Source: Siphonodentalium dalli (taxonomy: Eukaryota > Mollusca > Scaphopoda > Gadilida > Siphonodentaliidae). From it: a DNA stretch of 64,000 nt. Below are positions 11,899-24,175 of this stretch, one piece after another (position 1 is the stretch's first letter; each line of letters opens with the position of its first letter). The position numbers were made by a program, and so were the translations under genes. Below the pieces are notes generated by a model. It did not search any database. It saw only the letters and a list, made by a program, of their open reading frames with translations, and was not told the origin of the DNA. Location: the NCBI GenBank assembly GCA_032622095.1, contig CP136063.1, forward strand, positions 30,134,987 through 30,198,986. The letters run 5' to 3'.

Positions 11899-13163
11899 AT
11901 TAATATATACTATACAGGGCCCTAGATGATACATGGGGATAACGACACCCGAAAAGACATGTGCTTACTGTCGTTCTTCATTAATATATACTATAGAGGG
12001 GCCCTAGATGATACATGGGGAGAACGACACCCAAAAAGACATGGGCTTACTGTCGTTCTTCATTAATATATACTATAGAGGGGCTCTAGATGATACATGG
12101 GGAGAACGACACCCAAAAAGACATGTGCTTACTGTCGTTCTTCATTAATATATACTATAGAGGGGCCCTAGATGATACATGGGGATAACGACACCCGAAA
12201 AGACATGTGCTTACTGTCATTCTTCATTAATATACACTATAGAGGGGCCCTAGATGATACATGGGGAGAACGACACCCATAAAGACATGTGCCTACTGTC
12301 GTTCTTCATTAATATACACTATAGAGGGGCCCTAGATGATACATCGGGAGAACGACACCCTAAAAGACATGTGCTTACTGTCGTTCTTCATTAATATATA
12401 CTATAGAGGGGCCCTAGATGATACATGGGGAGAACGACACCCATAAAGACATGTGCCTACTGTCGTTCTTCATTAATATACACTATAGAGGGGCCCTAGA
12501 TGATACATGGGGAGAACGACACCCTAAAAGACATGTGCTTACTGTCGTTCTTCATTAATATATACTATACAGGGGCCCTAGATGATACATGGGGATAACG
12601 ACACCCGAAAAGACATGTGCTTACTGTCGTTCTTCGTTAATATACACTATAGAGGGGCCCTAGATGATACATGGGGATAACGACAACCTAAAAGACATGT
12701 GCTTACTGTCGTTCTTCGTTAATATACACTATAGAGGGGCCCTAGATGATACATGGGGAGAACGACACCCGAAAAGACATGTGCTTACTGTCGTTCTTCG
12801 TTAATATACACTATAGAGGGGCCCTAGATGATACATGGGGAGAACTACACCCTAACAGACATGTGCTTACTGTCGTTCTTCGTTAATATACACTATAGAG
12901 GGGCCCTAGATGATACATGGGGAGAACGACACCCTAACAGACATGTGCTTACTGTCGTTCTTCGTTAATATACACTATAGAGGGGCCCTAGATGATACAT
13001 GGGGATAACGACACCCTAAAAGACATGTGCTTACTGTCGTTCTTCCTTGTGTCACGTGACATGTGCTTACTGTCGTTCTTCATTAATATCTACTATACAG
13101 CGGCCCTAGATGATACATGGGGAGAACGACACCCGAAAAGACATGTGCTTACTGTCGTTCTTC
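11899..13163. repeat. 82-bp minisatellite, about 15 copies
   Basis: The unit contains GGGGCCCTAGATGATACATG and CTTACTGTCGTTCTTC and has an 82-bp period. Copies are more than 90% alike, with a few diagnostic variants (GAAAAGACATG versus CTAACAGACATG). Equivalent positions hold only 1-3 units after loci 2, 3 and 7. Confidence 0.92.
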
Positions 13164-13670
13164 CGTGTGTATTACCTTGTTCAATTTATATTATGTATAT
13201 TATATATTTGGTGGATAAATAAACTATGCTTAAACCAAGTACCACAATTTGCTAACGTTGCGATTTTTTTCGACTCCTAGCAGAGGTACCTACTGAAATG
13301 TGCCAAAATTTGGTATAAAACACAAAAATCAGTATGAGGCTCTTGGGTTGTGAGAAAAATAATCCACCATGACCCGGGAAGTGGGCGTGGAAAAATCTCA
13401 CCTTCAGACTATGGGCGAGCCTCGTTTTCGGCAGAAATATATCCCCCATCGGGGTGATATCGTTCCACCCCACACCCCAGGTCAGTATGGATAATACTAT
13501 TCTCATCTCAACCCAACTTCTCCTGAACGTGCACTGCACCCACGTTTTTCGCATTCAGAATTTTTATTTCTGACATTCCATTCAGGCTTTCGATTAAAGG
13601 TGCATTATCTTTTTGTAAACATGTAATATATAGTTACCGAAGTATAAAATATTAGATCCGAATCGAAGAG
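13164..13670. repeat. Shared block with minus-strand open frame, plus partial inverted-repeat end
   Basis: This recurs at 30690-31175 and 61740-62246 and, degenerately, at 39676-40120. A minus-strand frame of about 100 codons (13252-13554) stays open in three copies although they differ by 6-nt and 12-nt indels. I recognise no domain. The block ends with AAAGGTGCATTATC..., the start of the ~530-bp inverted-repeat family, cut at 13670 by the foldback element. Confidence 0.55.
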
Positions 13671-15172
13671 TTATCTAAGAGTACGTTTATTTATCTTTTA
13701 GAGTTATTGTTCTTAGGTTTAAAAAAGTGCAGGCCGGCCCCCGCTCCCCCGTTCTACGTGGTGGGGGTCTCATGCACTCCATCCATATCCTGTATTTCTT
13801 ACATATTATCCCCTACGTGTATATCGCTCACTCGCGCTTTTGTCCCTCTCCCCTTTTGCTCATTTGATCTTCTTCCCTCTTCCCTATTGCTCACTTGCTC
13901 TTTATCATCTCCTCACTTGTTCACTTGCTCTTTTTCCCTCTCCCATATTGCCCACTTGCTCTTCTTTCCTCTCCATATTGCTCACTTGTTTTTCCCCTCT
14001 CCTCACTTGCTCTTCTCTCTCCTCACTTGCTCACTTGCTATTTTTCCCTCTCCTTACTTGCCCACTTGCTCTTTTCCCTCTCATCACTTGCTTTTTTCCC
14101 TTTCCTCACTTGCTCACTTGCTCCTTTTCTTTCTCCTCACTTGCTCTTTTCCCTCTCCCCACTTGCTCTTTTCCCTCTCCTCACTTGCTCTTTTTCCCTC
14201 TCCTCACTTGCTCTTTTCCCCTCTCCTCACTTGCTCTTTTTCCTTTCCTATACTGCTCACTTCCTCTCTCTTTTTCATCTCCCCACTTGCTCACTTCCTC
14301 TTTTTCCCTCTCCCCACTTGCCCACTTGCTCGTTTTACCTCTCCTCACTTGCTGTTTTCATCTCCTCTATTGCTCACTTCCTCTTTTCCTCTCCTCACTT
14401 GCTCACTTGTTTTTTCCCTCTCCTCTATTGCTCACTTCCTCTTTTTCCTTTCCCATATTGCTCACTTGCTCTTTTCCCTCTCCTCACTTGCTCTTTTTCC
14501 CTCTCCTCGCTTGTTCACTTGCTCTTTTCCCTTTGCTCACTTGCTCTTTTCCCTTTGCTCACTTGCTCTTTTTCTTTCTCCTCACTTGCTCACTTGATCT
14601 TTTTCCCTCTCCTCACTTGCTCACTTGCTCTTTTTCCCTTTCCTCTATTGCTCACTTCCTCTTTTTCCTCTCCTCACTTGCTCACTTCCTCTTTTTCCCT
14701 CTCCTCACTTGCTCACATGTTCTTTTCTCTCTCCTCTCTTGCTCGTTTTCCCTCTCCTCATTTGCTTTTTTTCTCTCCTCTATTGCTCATTTATTCTTTT
14801 CCCCTCTTCACTGCCTCACTTGTTTTTCCATCTCCTCTATTGCTCACTTCCTCTTTTTCCTCTCCCCTATTGCCCACTTGCTATTTTCCATCTCCTCACT
14901 TGCTCACTTGCTCTTTTTCCCTCTCTTCACTTGTTCACTTGCTCTTTTCCCTCTCCTCACTTGCTCTTTCTTCCTCTTCTCAGTTGTTCACTTGTTTTTC
15001 CCTCTCATCACTTGCTCACTTGCTCTTTTTCCCTCTCCTCACTTGCTCTTTGTCCCTCTCCTCTATTGCTCACTTTCTCTTTTTCCTCTCCCCATTACTC
15101 AGGGGCCGGCCTGCGCTTTTTTAAACCTAAGAACAATAACTCTAAAAGAAAAATAAATGTACTCTTAGATAA
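13671..15172. mobile_element. Foldback element: 71-bp inverted repeats around a pyrimidine tract
   Basis: The left arm (13671-13741) and right arm (15102-15172) match as inverted repeats at 68 of 71 positions. Both begin TTATCTAAGAGTAC and end in the palindrome GGCCGGCC plus CC. Between them lies about 1.3 kb built from degenerate units of CTCACTTGCTC and TTTTCCCTCTCCT, almost pure pyrimidine on the + strand. No transposase is visible, so it would be non-autonomous. No clear target duplication was found. The long frames in all three plus-strand phases (208-438 codons, Leu/Ser/Phe/Pro-rich) exist because the tract almost lacks stop triplets; I do not call them genes. Confidence 0.7.
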
Positions 15173-15783
15173 GCGTTTGTATATACCACACCACATTCTC
15201 TCTTCTTTCCGCTCCTATAGGGACGATAGTTCTTCCCATAATTCGAGATAATGCACGGGTGCGATTTATAAACGATATTTATTAATATTTAAGCTTGAGA
15301 TAATTCAACCGATTTCAAATCATAAAACCAGTAGTGTGAGAAAATATGGTACATTTTAGCCTAAATTATTTACAAATAGATATATCACCCCTGGTCAAGT
15401 GGTCCTGCTAGTCTGATATGATGTTGGTGATCCTGTTGAATTGGTATGGTGCTGGTAGGGCAAACTGATGCTGTTACAAAAAAGTACCATTATTTTTCCT
15501 AAAGTTGTCGTTTTGGCTTTGTTTGGCTAAACAGAACGATTTGAGAAAAATGCCAGTGTCTATGAAACATTCAAGAACAATTTTTAAAAAAACCTCAACA
15601 AAGGCTGTGCTAGTGTTTGCAAAACAACATGAATAGCCATCCTGATTATAGTCAAATCACAATTAATACAGCCAGTATTGAAATATTTTGCAAAATATAT
15701 GATTTTGAATGTTCGATACAATTATGTTCAGATTATTGGAACACCTCAATCATATGTTTAGAAAAAAATAAGGGTACTTTTTC
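15173..15783. other. No gene recognised
   Basis: Unique AT-rich sequence separates the foldback element from the next inverted-repeat element. No frame or RNA gene is supported. Confidence 0.5.
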
Positions 15784-16311
15784 TTTAAGATGTATTATCT
15801 CTTTAAATAACAAATTTTAAAAAGTTAAAAATTGCGTTGGTATACAATTATAGATATGAACTGAACACCCCTGTCCAGAAAAGCTTCTATCAATTAACAT
15901 TGATTTTATTTCGAATATTAAATCGGGACCGTTCATGTTACTATTTTTAGAACAGACCATTCGGATGATATCATATTGCGATATAGAGCACTGGGCTTTT
16001 TCTACGGCTACGCACCGAAAGTCATAGATCTGTTGTTTGTATTGTTTTGTTCCACAGATATAAGCACTAATAAGTATAACAATTTTGTCACAAATACACG
16101 TTAATTAACAAAAATTTCTGGTCTCTGTTAACGGTAACCACTATTTTTCGTTAGCTGAACAAACACACCTTTTTAGACCAGAAAATATTCGAAATAAAAT
16201 TGATATTAATCGATAGAAGCATTTCCGGACAGGAGTCTTCGATTAAAATCTGATATTTTATACCCCGGTAACTATATAATACATGTTTACAAAGAGATAA
16301 TCCACCTTTAA
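15784..16311. mobile_element. ~530-bp inverted-repeat (MITE-like) element
   Basis: The ends are imperfect inverted repeats of about 130 bp: AAGATGTATTATCTCTTT on the left, and GAGATAATCCACCTTTA on the right. Further in lie GTCCAGAAAAGCTTC and its complement-like partner GAAGCATTTCCGGAC. The core is repeated in 40036-40612, 45228-45756, 46991-47517, 54101-54627 and the composite 56150-57231. No transposase is encoded. Frames of about 86 codons seen in several copies reflect copy similarity. Confidence 0.7.
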
Positions 16312-17238
16312 CAATGGGAACTATTTTATACCGAATACGAACACTTTACGAAGGTACTTGGTACGCGTGGAAATGACGATAAATAAAAAACATTTATGTG
16401 ATGGGCGATTAACGAAAATTAGTTTTCGACGCCACCGATGAAGAGTTAATATGAAAATAGAATGATAGATTAATACATGCGCAATATAATCAAGTTTATA
16501 CTCACCAAACATACATGTATATGCAGGAAATGTGATGATTGTATCAAATATTTATAAACATAACAATAGCAATAAAAATTCAAATTTACGATGTGTTCAG
16601 TTTGGTTTCTGTTTCAGTTCATTTTGTATCTGTCAATATCATCTGTTGGTTTCAAGCCGAGAGTTCGGGTTCATTTTCCGGCACGAAATTATCGCCGTCT
16701 CTGGTTCCGGTTACTTAGATTGTATTGACCACAAACCCAATTTTACAAACATCTTGTCTGTAGTTGGTGAAATTTCCATCAGTTGAACGACATATATTCT
16801 TTATTGGCCCTTTTTGGGGAGACAAATGTTGTGACTCTTAACTGCCCGGTAGCATACTTACTCACATGTAGGCTGTGCATTCAAATATCGTTTCGTGGAT
16901 GGTGCTTCTAATCACAACCACATATTTAGACGCACGTTTTTGCGCACAAGACGATATTTCCTTTGTTCGATTGATACGAGATCCTTCCTTATGTTCTCCT
17001 TTTTAACTATCCACCCATTTAGGGTAAAACATTCTGGTATATACATATGTACAGTATCTAGATTGATAAAACAACAATTGGATACAGGTCTGACTATCAG
17101 TCTGTGCAAAATTTCAAGTGTGAACAAGTGAATATCTTTAGCCAAGAGACGGAGGTCGGTATCTTGAACGGTGTCATTGCCACGGACGAGGAGAAATCAT
17201 TGAACATCGATGGACCAAGAATGAACTGCAGCTTATCT
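16312..17238 (+). other. Conserved 5' region of locus 2
   Basis: Nearly identical to 57232-58180 upstream of locus 7, which marks loci 2 and 7 as a recent pair. The open upstream frame (17104-17286) is kept, with a 3-bp in-frame loss relative to locus 1, and starts only at GTG. No other gene is seen. Confidence 0.6.
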
Positions 17239-17306
17239 ATAAATATAGCCACTACACGAGATAAACAGCGGATATACGGTATATGACTAAACGGTATCTG
17301 ACGTCA
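17239..17306 (+). promoter_or_regulatory. Candidate core promoter of locus 2
   Basis: TATAAATA lies at 17239-17246 and TGACGTCA at 17299-17306, in the same order as at locus 1. The ATG follows at 17352 in the same ACAATGG context. Confidence 0.4.
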
Positions 17307-17351
17307 CGAGACACACAGCGGATATATAGGACTATCTGACTATTCTACACA

Positions 17352-18867
<1,516 letters not shown>

Positions 18868-19171
18868 ATTCCTGATGTTAAATATGTTCGGCGAAGGAGG
18901 ATTGGAAACAATCTTAGATTCCAATGACAGAGCGGAAAAGGAGGGCAGAATGAATCTTATCCCTAAATTACTATTTATGTGGCTTCAAGGGTAAAAGATA
19001 TTGAGTCGAGGAACCTATCAGAATAAATCTTCTTCGTAAATTAGCTTTGCACTATGAACTGTATGATTGGGAGGCGTTGCTCAAATTATATGCAGTACTA
19101 GTATGCAGTGGATTCCGCACATAGAGTTTGGTGAAAGCTCATGGGAAAATAACCCCAGTGAAGATCCATTT
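18868..19171. other. 3' flank of locus 2
   Basis: Homologous to 9858-10170. It carries GAATAAATC near 19021, a possible polyadenylation signal absent from locus 1. Confidence 0.5.
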
Positions 19172-19525
19172 ATACTTACTATTAGAACGGTATACATGAG
19201 ACCCTGTGTATCAGTAGCCCCTTTCTTACTATTAGAACGGTATACATGATACACTATGTATCAGTAGCTCCATTCTTACTATTATAACGGTACAAATGAG
19301 ACCCCATGTATCAGTAGCCCCATTCTTACTATTAGAACGGTATACATGAGACCCAATGTATCAGTAGCCACGTTCTTACTATTATAACGGTATACATGAG
19401 ACCCTATGTATCAGTAGCCCCATTCTTAATATTATAACGGTATACACGAGACCCTATGTATCAGTAGCTGCATTCTTACTATTAGAACGGTATACATGAG
19501 ACCCAATGTATCAGTATCTCCATTC
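19172..19525. repeat. 50-bp minisatellite, 7 copies (locus 2)
   Basis: Same unit as the array after locus 1, with seven copies. It is nearly identical to the array after locus 7. Confidence 0.9.
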
Positions 19526-20889
19526 CTGTAACCACGCCTCGTTGATAGAGGGTAACTAACGATTCGTATCAATATGAGTTATTTCATTAGATATGTATCC
19601 GAAATGGTTAATTGGTTAATTCTGTTATTCGTGGTCGCATTTTGTTACAAATGTATGCTTAAATGTCGTGTTAGATTTAATGTAACATACAGAATTGCCT
19701 TATTCTTTTCCCAAAGATGATAGTAATACAGCCATCTGACTTAAATCAATCATGTTTATTGTGAAATAATTTGCACGACATCCCACCGATTTCGAAGAAC
19801 AAATCTTACTTGAACGCGAATAAATGTAAAATGTGTCCGACGGCGATCCTCTCACTCGTGGGTACCAATCTTGTTGTCATTTTAATAGAAATGACCAATG
19901 TTGGGTCCTAGTATTGCAAATATATACTTACTATTAGAACGGTATACATGTGACCCAATGTACCAAATATGGTATGTTAGTTTACAACACCAAAATACAG
20001 ATCTTTCCTGTCCGAGCAGATATATCAACCATACTTTGTCGGTTCGAATTTGTCATGGTGGTGGTATGCCAGCACCGCCGGTTCAATCTCTTGTTTGCAA
20101 TTGATTTTGATACATCAAAGTTGTTGGCAGGATATTTTCAAACCAGTGGAATAAGATACATACCAATGACCCATTAAAGCACCACCCTCATATGCATATT
20201 ACTTGGTGTATTTAAGACTTACGAATAAATCATCGATTTGACTCGGAAAATTGTTATATGTATCATTTTACCATTATCTCTTAAAGGTACGCAATCCGAT
20301 TAAGCACCCCTAACTTACTTTTTCTTTGGCTCTATGGGTAATAATATTTTATTCGAGTCGATGAACCTATGCAAAGCTCAGAGTGATCAGATATTGATTT
20401 TTGACGTTTGTAATTTTCTCGAGATGTGTACTAATAATTGCCACAGAAACACTTATTCAGACGGACGAAGATGGATAACTCTGAACTCAAGTGGTAATAA
20501 TAACGCAATATTTACCGAGAACATTCTTTTGATGGCGTGTTCTGGGCCACAAACAATAGAAATAACAAAACTTCAAAAATTGATATCTGATCACTGAGCG
20601 TTGATGGGTAGGTTCCTCGACTCGAATTAATTATTCTAAATAAAATTAATATTAATCGATAGAAGCAATTCTGGACAAGAGTATTCGATTCAGATCTAAT
20701 ATTTTATACCATAGTAATTATATAAAACATGCTTACAAAGAGATAATCCTCCTTTAACATGAACTGGTAAAGTACGGCAATTTTCTAACGTTGTGATTTT
20801 TTTCGACTCCTAGCTGAGATACCTTCTGAAATGTGCCAAAATTTGGTATAAAACACAGAAATCAGTATGAAGCTCTAACATAAAATTCC
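19526..20889. repeat. Locus 2 downstream flank (shared block)
   Basis: Nearly identical to 10521-11898, including a single inverted-repeat end at about 20635-20757. No gene is supported. Confidence 0.65.
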
Positions 20890-21135
20890 ATGTTGATTAA
20901 TATATACTATACAGGGCCCTAGATGATACATGGGGATAACGACACCCGAAAAGACATGTGCTTACTGTCGTTCTTCATTAATATATACTATACAGGGGCC
21001 CTAGATGATACATGGGGAGAACGACACCCTACAAGACATGTGCTTACTGTCGTTCTTCCTTGTGTCACGTGACATGTGCTTACTGTCGTTCTTCCTTGTG
21101 TCACGTGACATGTGCTTACTGTCGTTCTTCCGTGT
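20890..21135. repeat. 82-bp minisatellite, 2 units plus partial units
   Basis: Two full 82-bp units are followed by three short partial units ending CTTACTGTCGTTCTTCC, with TCACGTGAC between them. This is the contracted counterpart of the 15-copy array at 11899. Confidence 0.85.
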
Positions 21136-21815
21136 GTATTCCGTCGTTTAATTTATATTATGTATATTATATATTTGGTGGATAAATAAACTATGCTTAA
21201 ACCAAGTACCACAATTTGCTAACGTTGCGATCCTAGCTGAGATACCCACTGAAATGTGCCAAAATTTGGTATAAAACACAAAAATCAGTATGAGGCTCTT
21301 GGGTTGGAGAACAATAATCCACCATGACCCGGGAAGTGGGCGTGGAAAAATCTCACCTTCGTGTTCAGACTATGGACGAGCCTCGTGTTCGGCAGAAATA
21401 TCTCACTTTATTTCACCAATCAACTTCAATCAATACTTTCTCATATGTTCTGTCCATATATTTGTTTACTTATTGTTTGTCTGTTTTATCTAAATTACTC
21501 TACCTGTGAAGGTGACTTGATTGTCAATAAACTTGTCTTATCTTATCTGAAGTAACGTGCATTAGCTGAATTTAGAACTGACAACGCGTGTAGAATTGGT
21601 CGATTAAAATACAAATTGGCGCGAATTGAATAGCCAATAATAGTTTTCTTGACCTTCCATAATACATTTTATTGGACGATCCACCCGGTAATTCCGAGTG
21701 TTTGTCTATAAACCAAATGGTTTTGTAAAGTTAGTATACGCCCGTTTGAGAAGAACGGTTGTATTGTGTAAATGGGTTGTCCGGCCGTCTGTCGCCGGTC
21801 CGTCCGATTTTGTTT
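21136..21815. other. Shared inter-module sequence
   Basis: Homologous to 30690-31665. It contains a shortened version of the 13250-13560 block (about 21215-21400). No gene is supported. Confidence 0.5.
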
Positions 21816-22500
21816 TCCGTATGGTAACTTTAGATTAAATCGATTGAACAGAACCTAATTTGGTATGTAGTGTTTACCACATCAAAATACAGATCGAGTT
21901 CGAATATATAGGTTTCGTCCGCATGATTGTTACTGAGTTATACCCCTTTTGCCACTTAGATTTTACCTGATTTGCGGTTGCCGGATGATAACATTAGATT
22001 GAATCGAGAGAACAGAACAAAATTTGGTATGTTAGTTTACCACATCAAAATATAGATCAGGTTCGAAAATGGGTTACGTCCGCGTGATTGTTAATGAGTT
22101 ATGTTCCATTTTCGACTTACATTTTACCTGATTTGCCGTTTCCGGGTGATAACTTTTTTAGACTGAATAAAGTGAACTGAACCACATTTGGTATATTAGT
22201 TTTTACCACCCCAAAATACATATCAAGTCCGAATATGGGTTTCGTCCGCATGATTTTGACTGAGTTATATCCTTTTTTCGACTTAGATTTTACCTGATGT
22301 GTGGTTTCCGGATAATAACTTTAGATTGAATCGAGTGAACAGAACCAAATTTGCATGGTATGTTAGTTTATCATACCAAAATACAGATCAAGTTCGAATA
22401 TGGGTTTCGTCCGCATGATTTTACTGAGTTATGCCCCTTTTCGACTTAGATTTTACCCGATATCCGGTTTCCAGATGATAACTTTAGATTGAGTCGAGAT
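21816..22500. repeat. Degenerate ~163-bp tandem repeat, about 4 copies
   Basis: Units contain ACTTTAGATTGAATCGAG, then AATTTGGTATGTTAGTTTAC, and GGTTTCGTCCGCATGATT. Starts near 21827, 21990, 22149, 22317 and 22480 give spacings of 159-168 bp. A related single block lies near 10960 and in each locus flank. Confidence 0.8.
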
Positions 22501-23242
22501 AATTTTTCAGTCAAAAATACCACACTTGAAATTATTGTGTTTTATTTTTGTTATTATTTCGTCTTAAGTCAAAGGTTTCAAACAAATTAAACTAAACCTT
22601 GCCTCACTCTACTCCAGAAACGGCGTAGTATGCCCCGCCCGATGGTGTGCTAATGTGGATGTTTATATACATGGAAAAGGGCACAAACGTGACAATAACA
22701 TGCAATCTACGCAATATTTATGATTTTTATAAGAACATATATCTGTTATATACTATTCTTTCGTTTATGGCGGTTTTAGCGGATGTGACTATTTTACCAG
22801 CTATTCCCACGACAAAGGTCGCCCGTATCTTTAACGTTTATTTGCGACAAAATTACACAATAAAAGTTTTGGTCTATGCAGGTCGATAAACGAAATTTAG
22901 TTTTCGACGCCACCGATGAAGAGTTAACGTGTATATAGAATGATAGATTAATACATGCACAATATAATAAAGTTGATACTCACCAAATATACATGTATAT
23001 GTAGGAAATGTGATGATTGTATCAAATATTAATGAAAATAACAATAGCAATAGTTTATTTACATCGCATGCCATTCGAGTCACATTAAAATTAAACTATT
23101 TTTATTTTAAATAATGCGGTGTGAATTTGTGTCATGTCACACGTAAACCGAAACTCATGAGTCATGTTAAATCGTGCCTTGATAAATACTAAAATAGCAG
23201 ATGATTGAGTATCAAAGCTGCTGACCATAAACATCATTGATG
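22501..23242. other. Inter-module sequence, no gene supported
   Basis: Homologous to 32340-33053. An 80-codon frame (22647-22889) recurs at 32461-32700 with a 3-nt in-frame difference and FMAVLADVTILPAIP in both. I recognise no domain, and two copies are too few to argue for coding. Confidence 0.4.
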
Positions 23243-23663
23243 ATATCTATGGGAAGCCAAATTCAAATTGACATTTAATAAATAATTGCGGTTAAACGCA
23301 CTAATGAATCTCTAATATCCACATGTATCCTATATTTGTTCCACCCATTGTACCATGGACTACATCATTTGAATTATAGGGAGTTTATGTAATGTGGCTA
23401 ATTGAGCTTAAGCACAATACGGAATATTCCTTATTGCGCTTAAGTGCAATAAGAATATTGCAATAAGAATATTCTTTATTGTGCTTAAGCGCAATAGGAA
23501 TACTTATTTTATGTGCTTAAAAGTGCAATATTTAAGAGATTCCTGAATTCCTTAAGCGCAATTAAATATTTCATTATTGCGCTTAAGCCCTAATAGGAGC
23601 TTTCATTATTGCGTTTTTAAAAGCTCAATTATTTATTAAATGTCAATTTGGCTTTCCATAGAT
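23243..23663. mobile_element. Palindrome-rich MITE-like element, copy 1
   Basis: Inverted ends of about 40 bp (CTATGGGAAGCCAAATT on the left, AATTTGGCTTTCCATAG on the right) enclose a core packed with variants of the near-palindrome TTGCGCTTAAGCGCAATAAG, alternating with GGAATATTCC. A second copy lies at 33054-33473. No coding capacity is present. Confidence 0.65.
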
Positions 23664-23814
23664 CTCACGCAGTCAATCATTCAATGTTATTTTTTTAACA
23701 TTTTGAATTACATGTACAATTTAAAAAATTTGTTATACTAAATTGTATTGTAACTATTGTTATTGTCCTTATTCCCCATACAGCATGTGCAGTTGTGCAC
23801 ATATATTATGATAG

Positions 23815-24175
23815 ACTAGTAAGTACTATTAGTACTGACGAAGGGGTCACTCTCACCAAAAAAGTGAAGGGTACACAGGGTTTGAAAATGTGCTGAAGGG
23901 AACACAGGGTTTGTGATCGACACAAACATCATTACTTAAATTGTGTTTATGGAAGTCTGGATCCCATTAGCAGTTTGTTTTCAGTACATTTTAATATTCA
24001 TTGGAATGTAAACAATTATTCTCTAACAGAAATCATGGTGGATACGAAAACTGAATGTGCAACCTTTATAACGTCATAATAACGACATTTCAAATCCTGT
24101 GTACCCTTCAGCACTTTTTTTGGTGAGAGTGACACCTTCAGCATTATTACTCGTACTAGTAGTAGTTAATACTGC
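23815..24175. repeat. Inverted repeat straddling the module boundary, copy 1
   Basis: The left arm at about 23815-23900 (GGGGTCACTCTCACC, then GTGAAGGGTACACAGG) and the right arm at about 24085-24170 are imperfect inverted repeats of roughly 85 bp around a 180-bp centre. Repeated at about 33625-33970. The head at 2131 keeps only the right half. Confidence 0.6.

Noticed and set aside
13707..15251. Four long plus-strand ORFs (208-438 codons) in the pyrimidine tract
   Set aside because: They are open in all three frames at once because the CT-rich repeat almost lacks stop triplets. The predicted Leu/Ser/Phe/Pro strings are compositional.
22647..22889. An 80-codon ORF shared with 32461-32700
   Set aside because: Only two nearly identical copies of a module exist, so an open frame is not informative, and no domain is recognisable.
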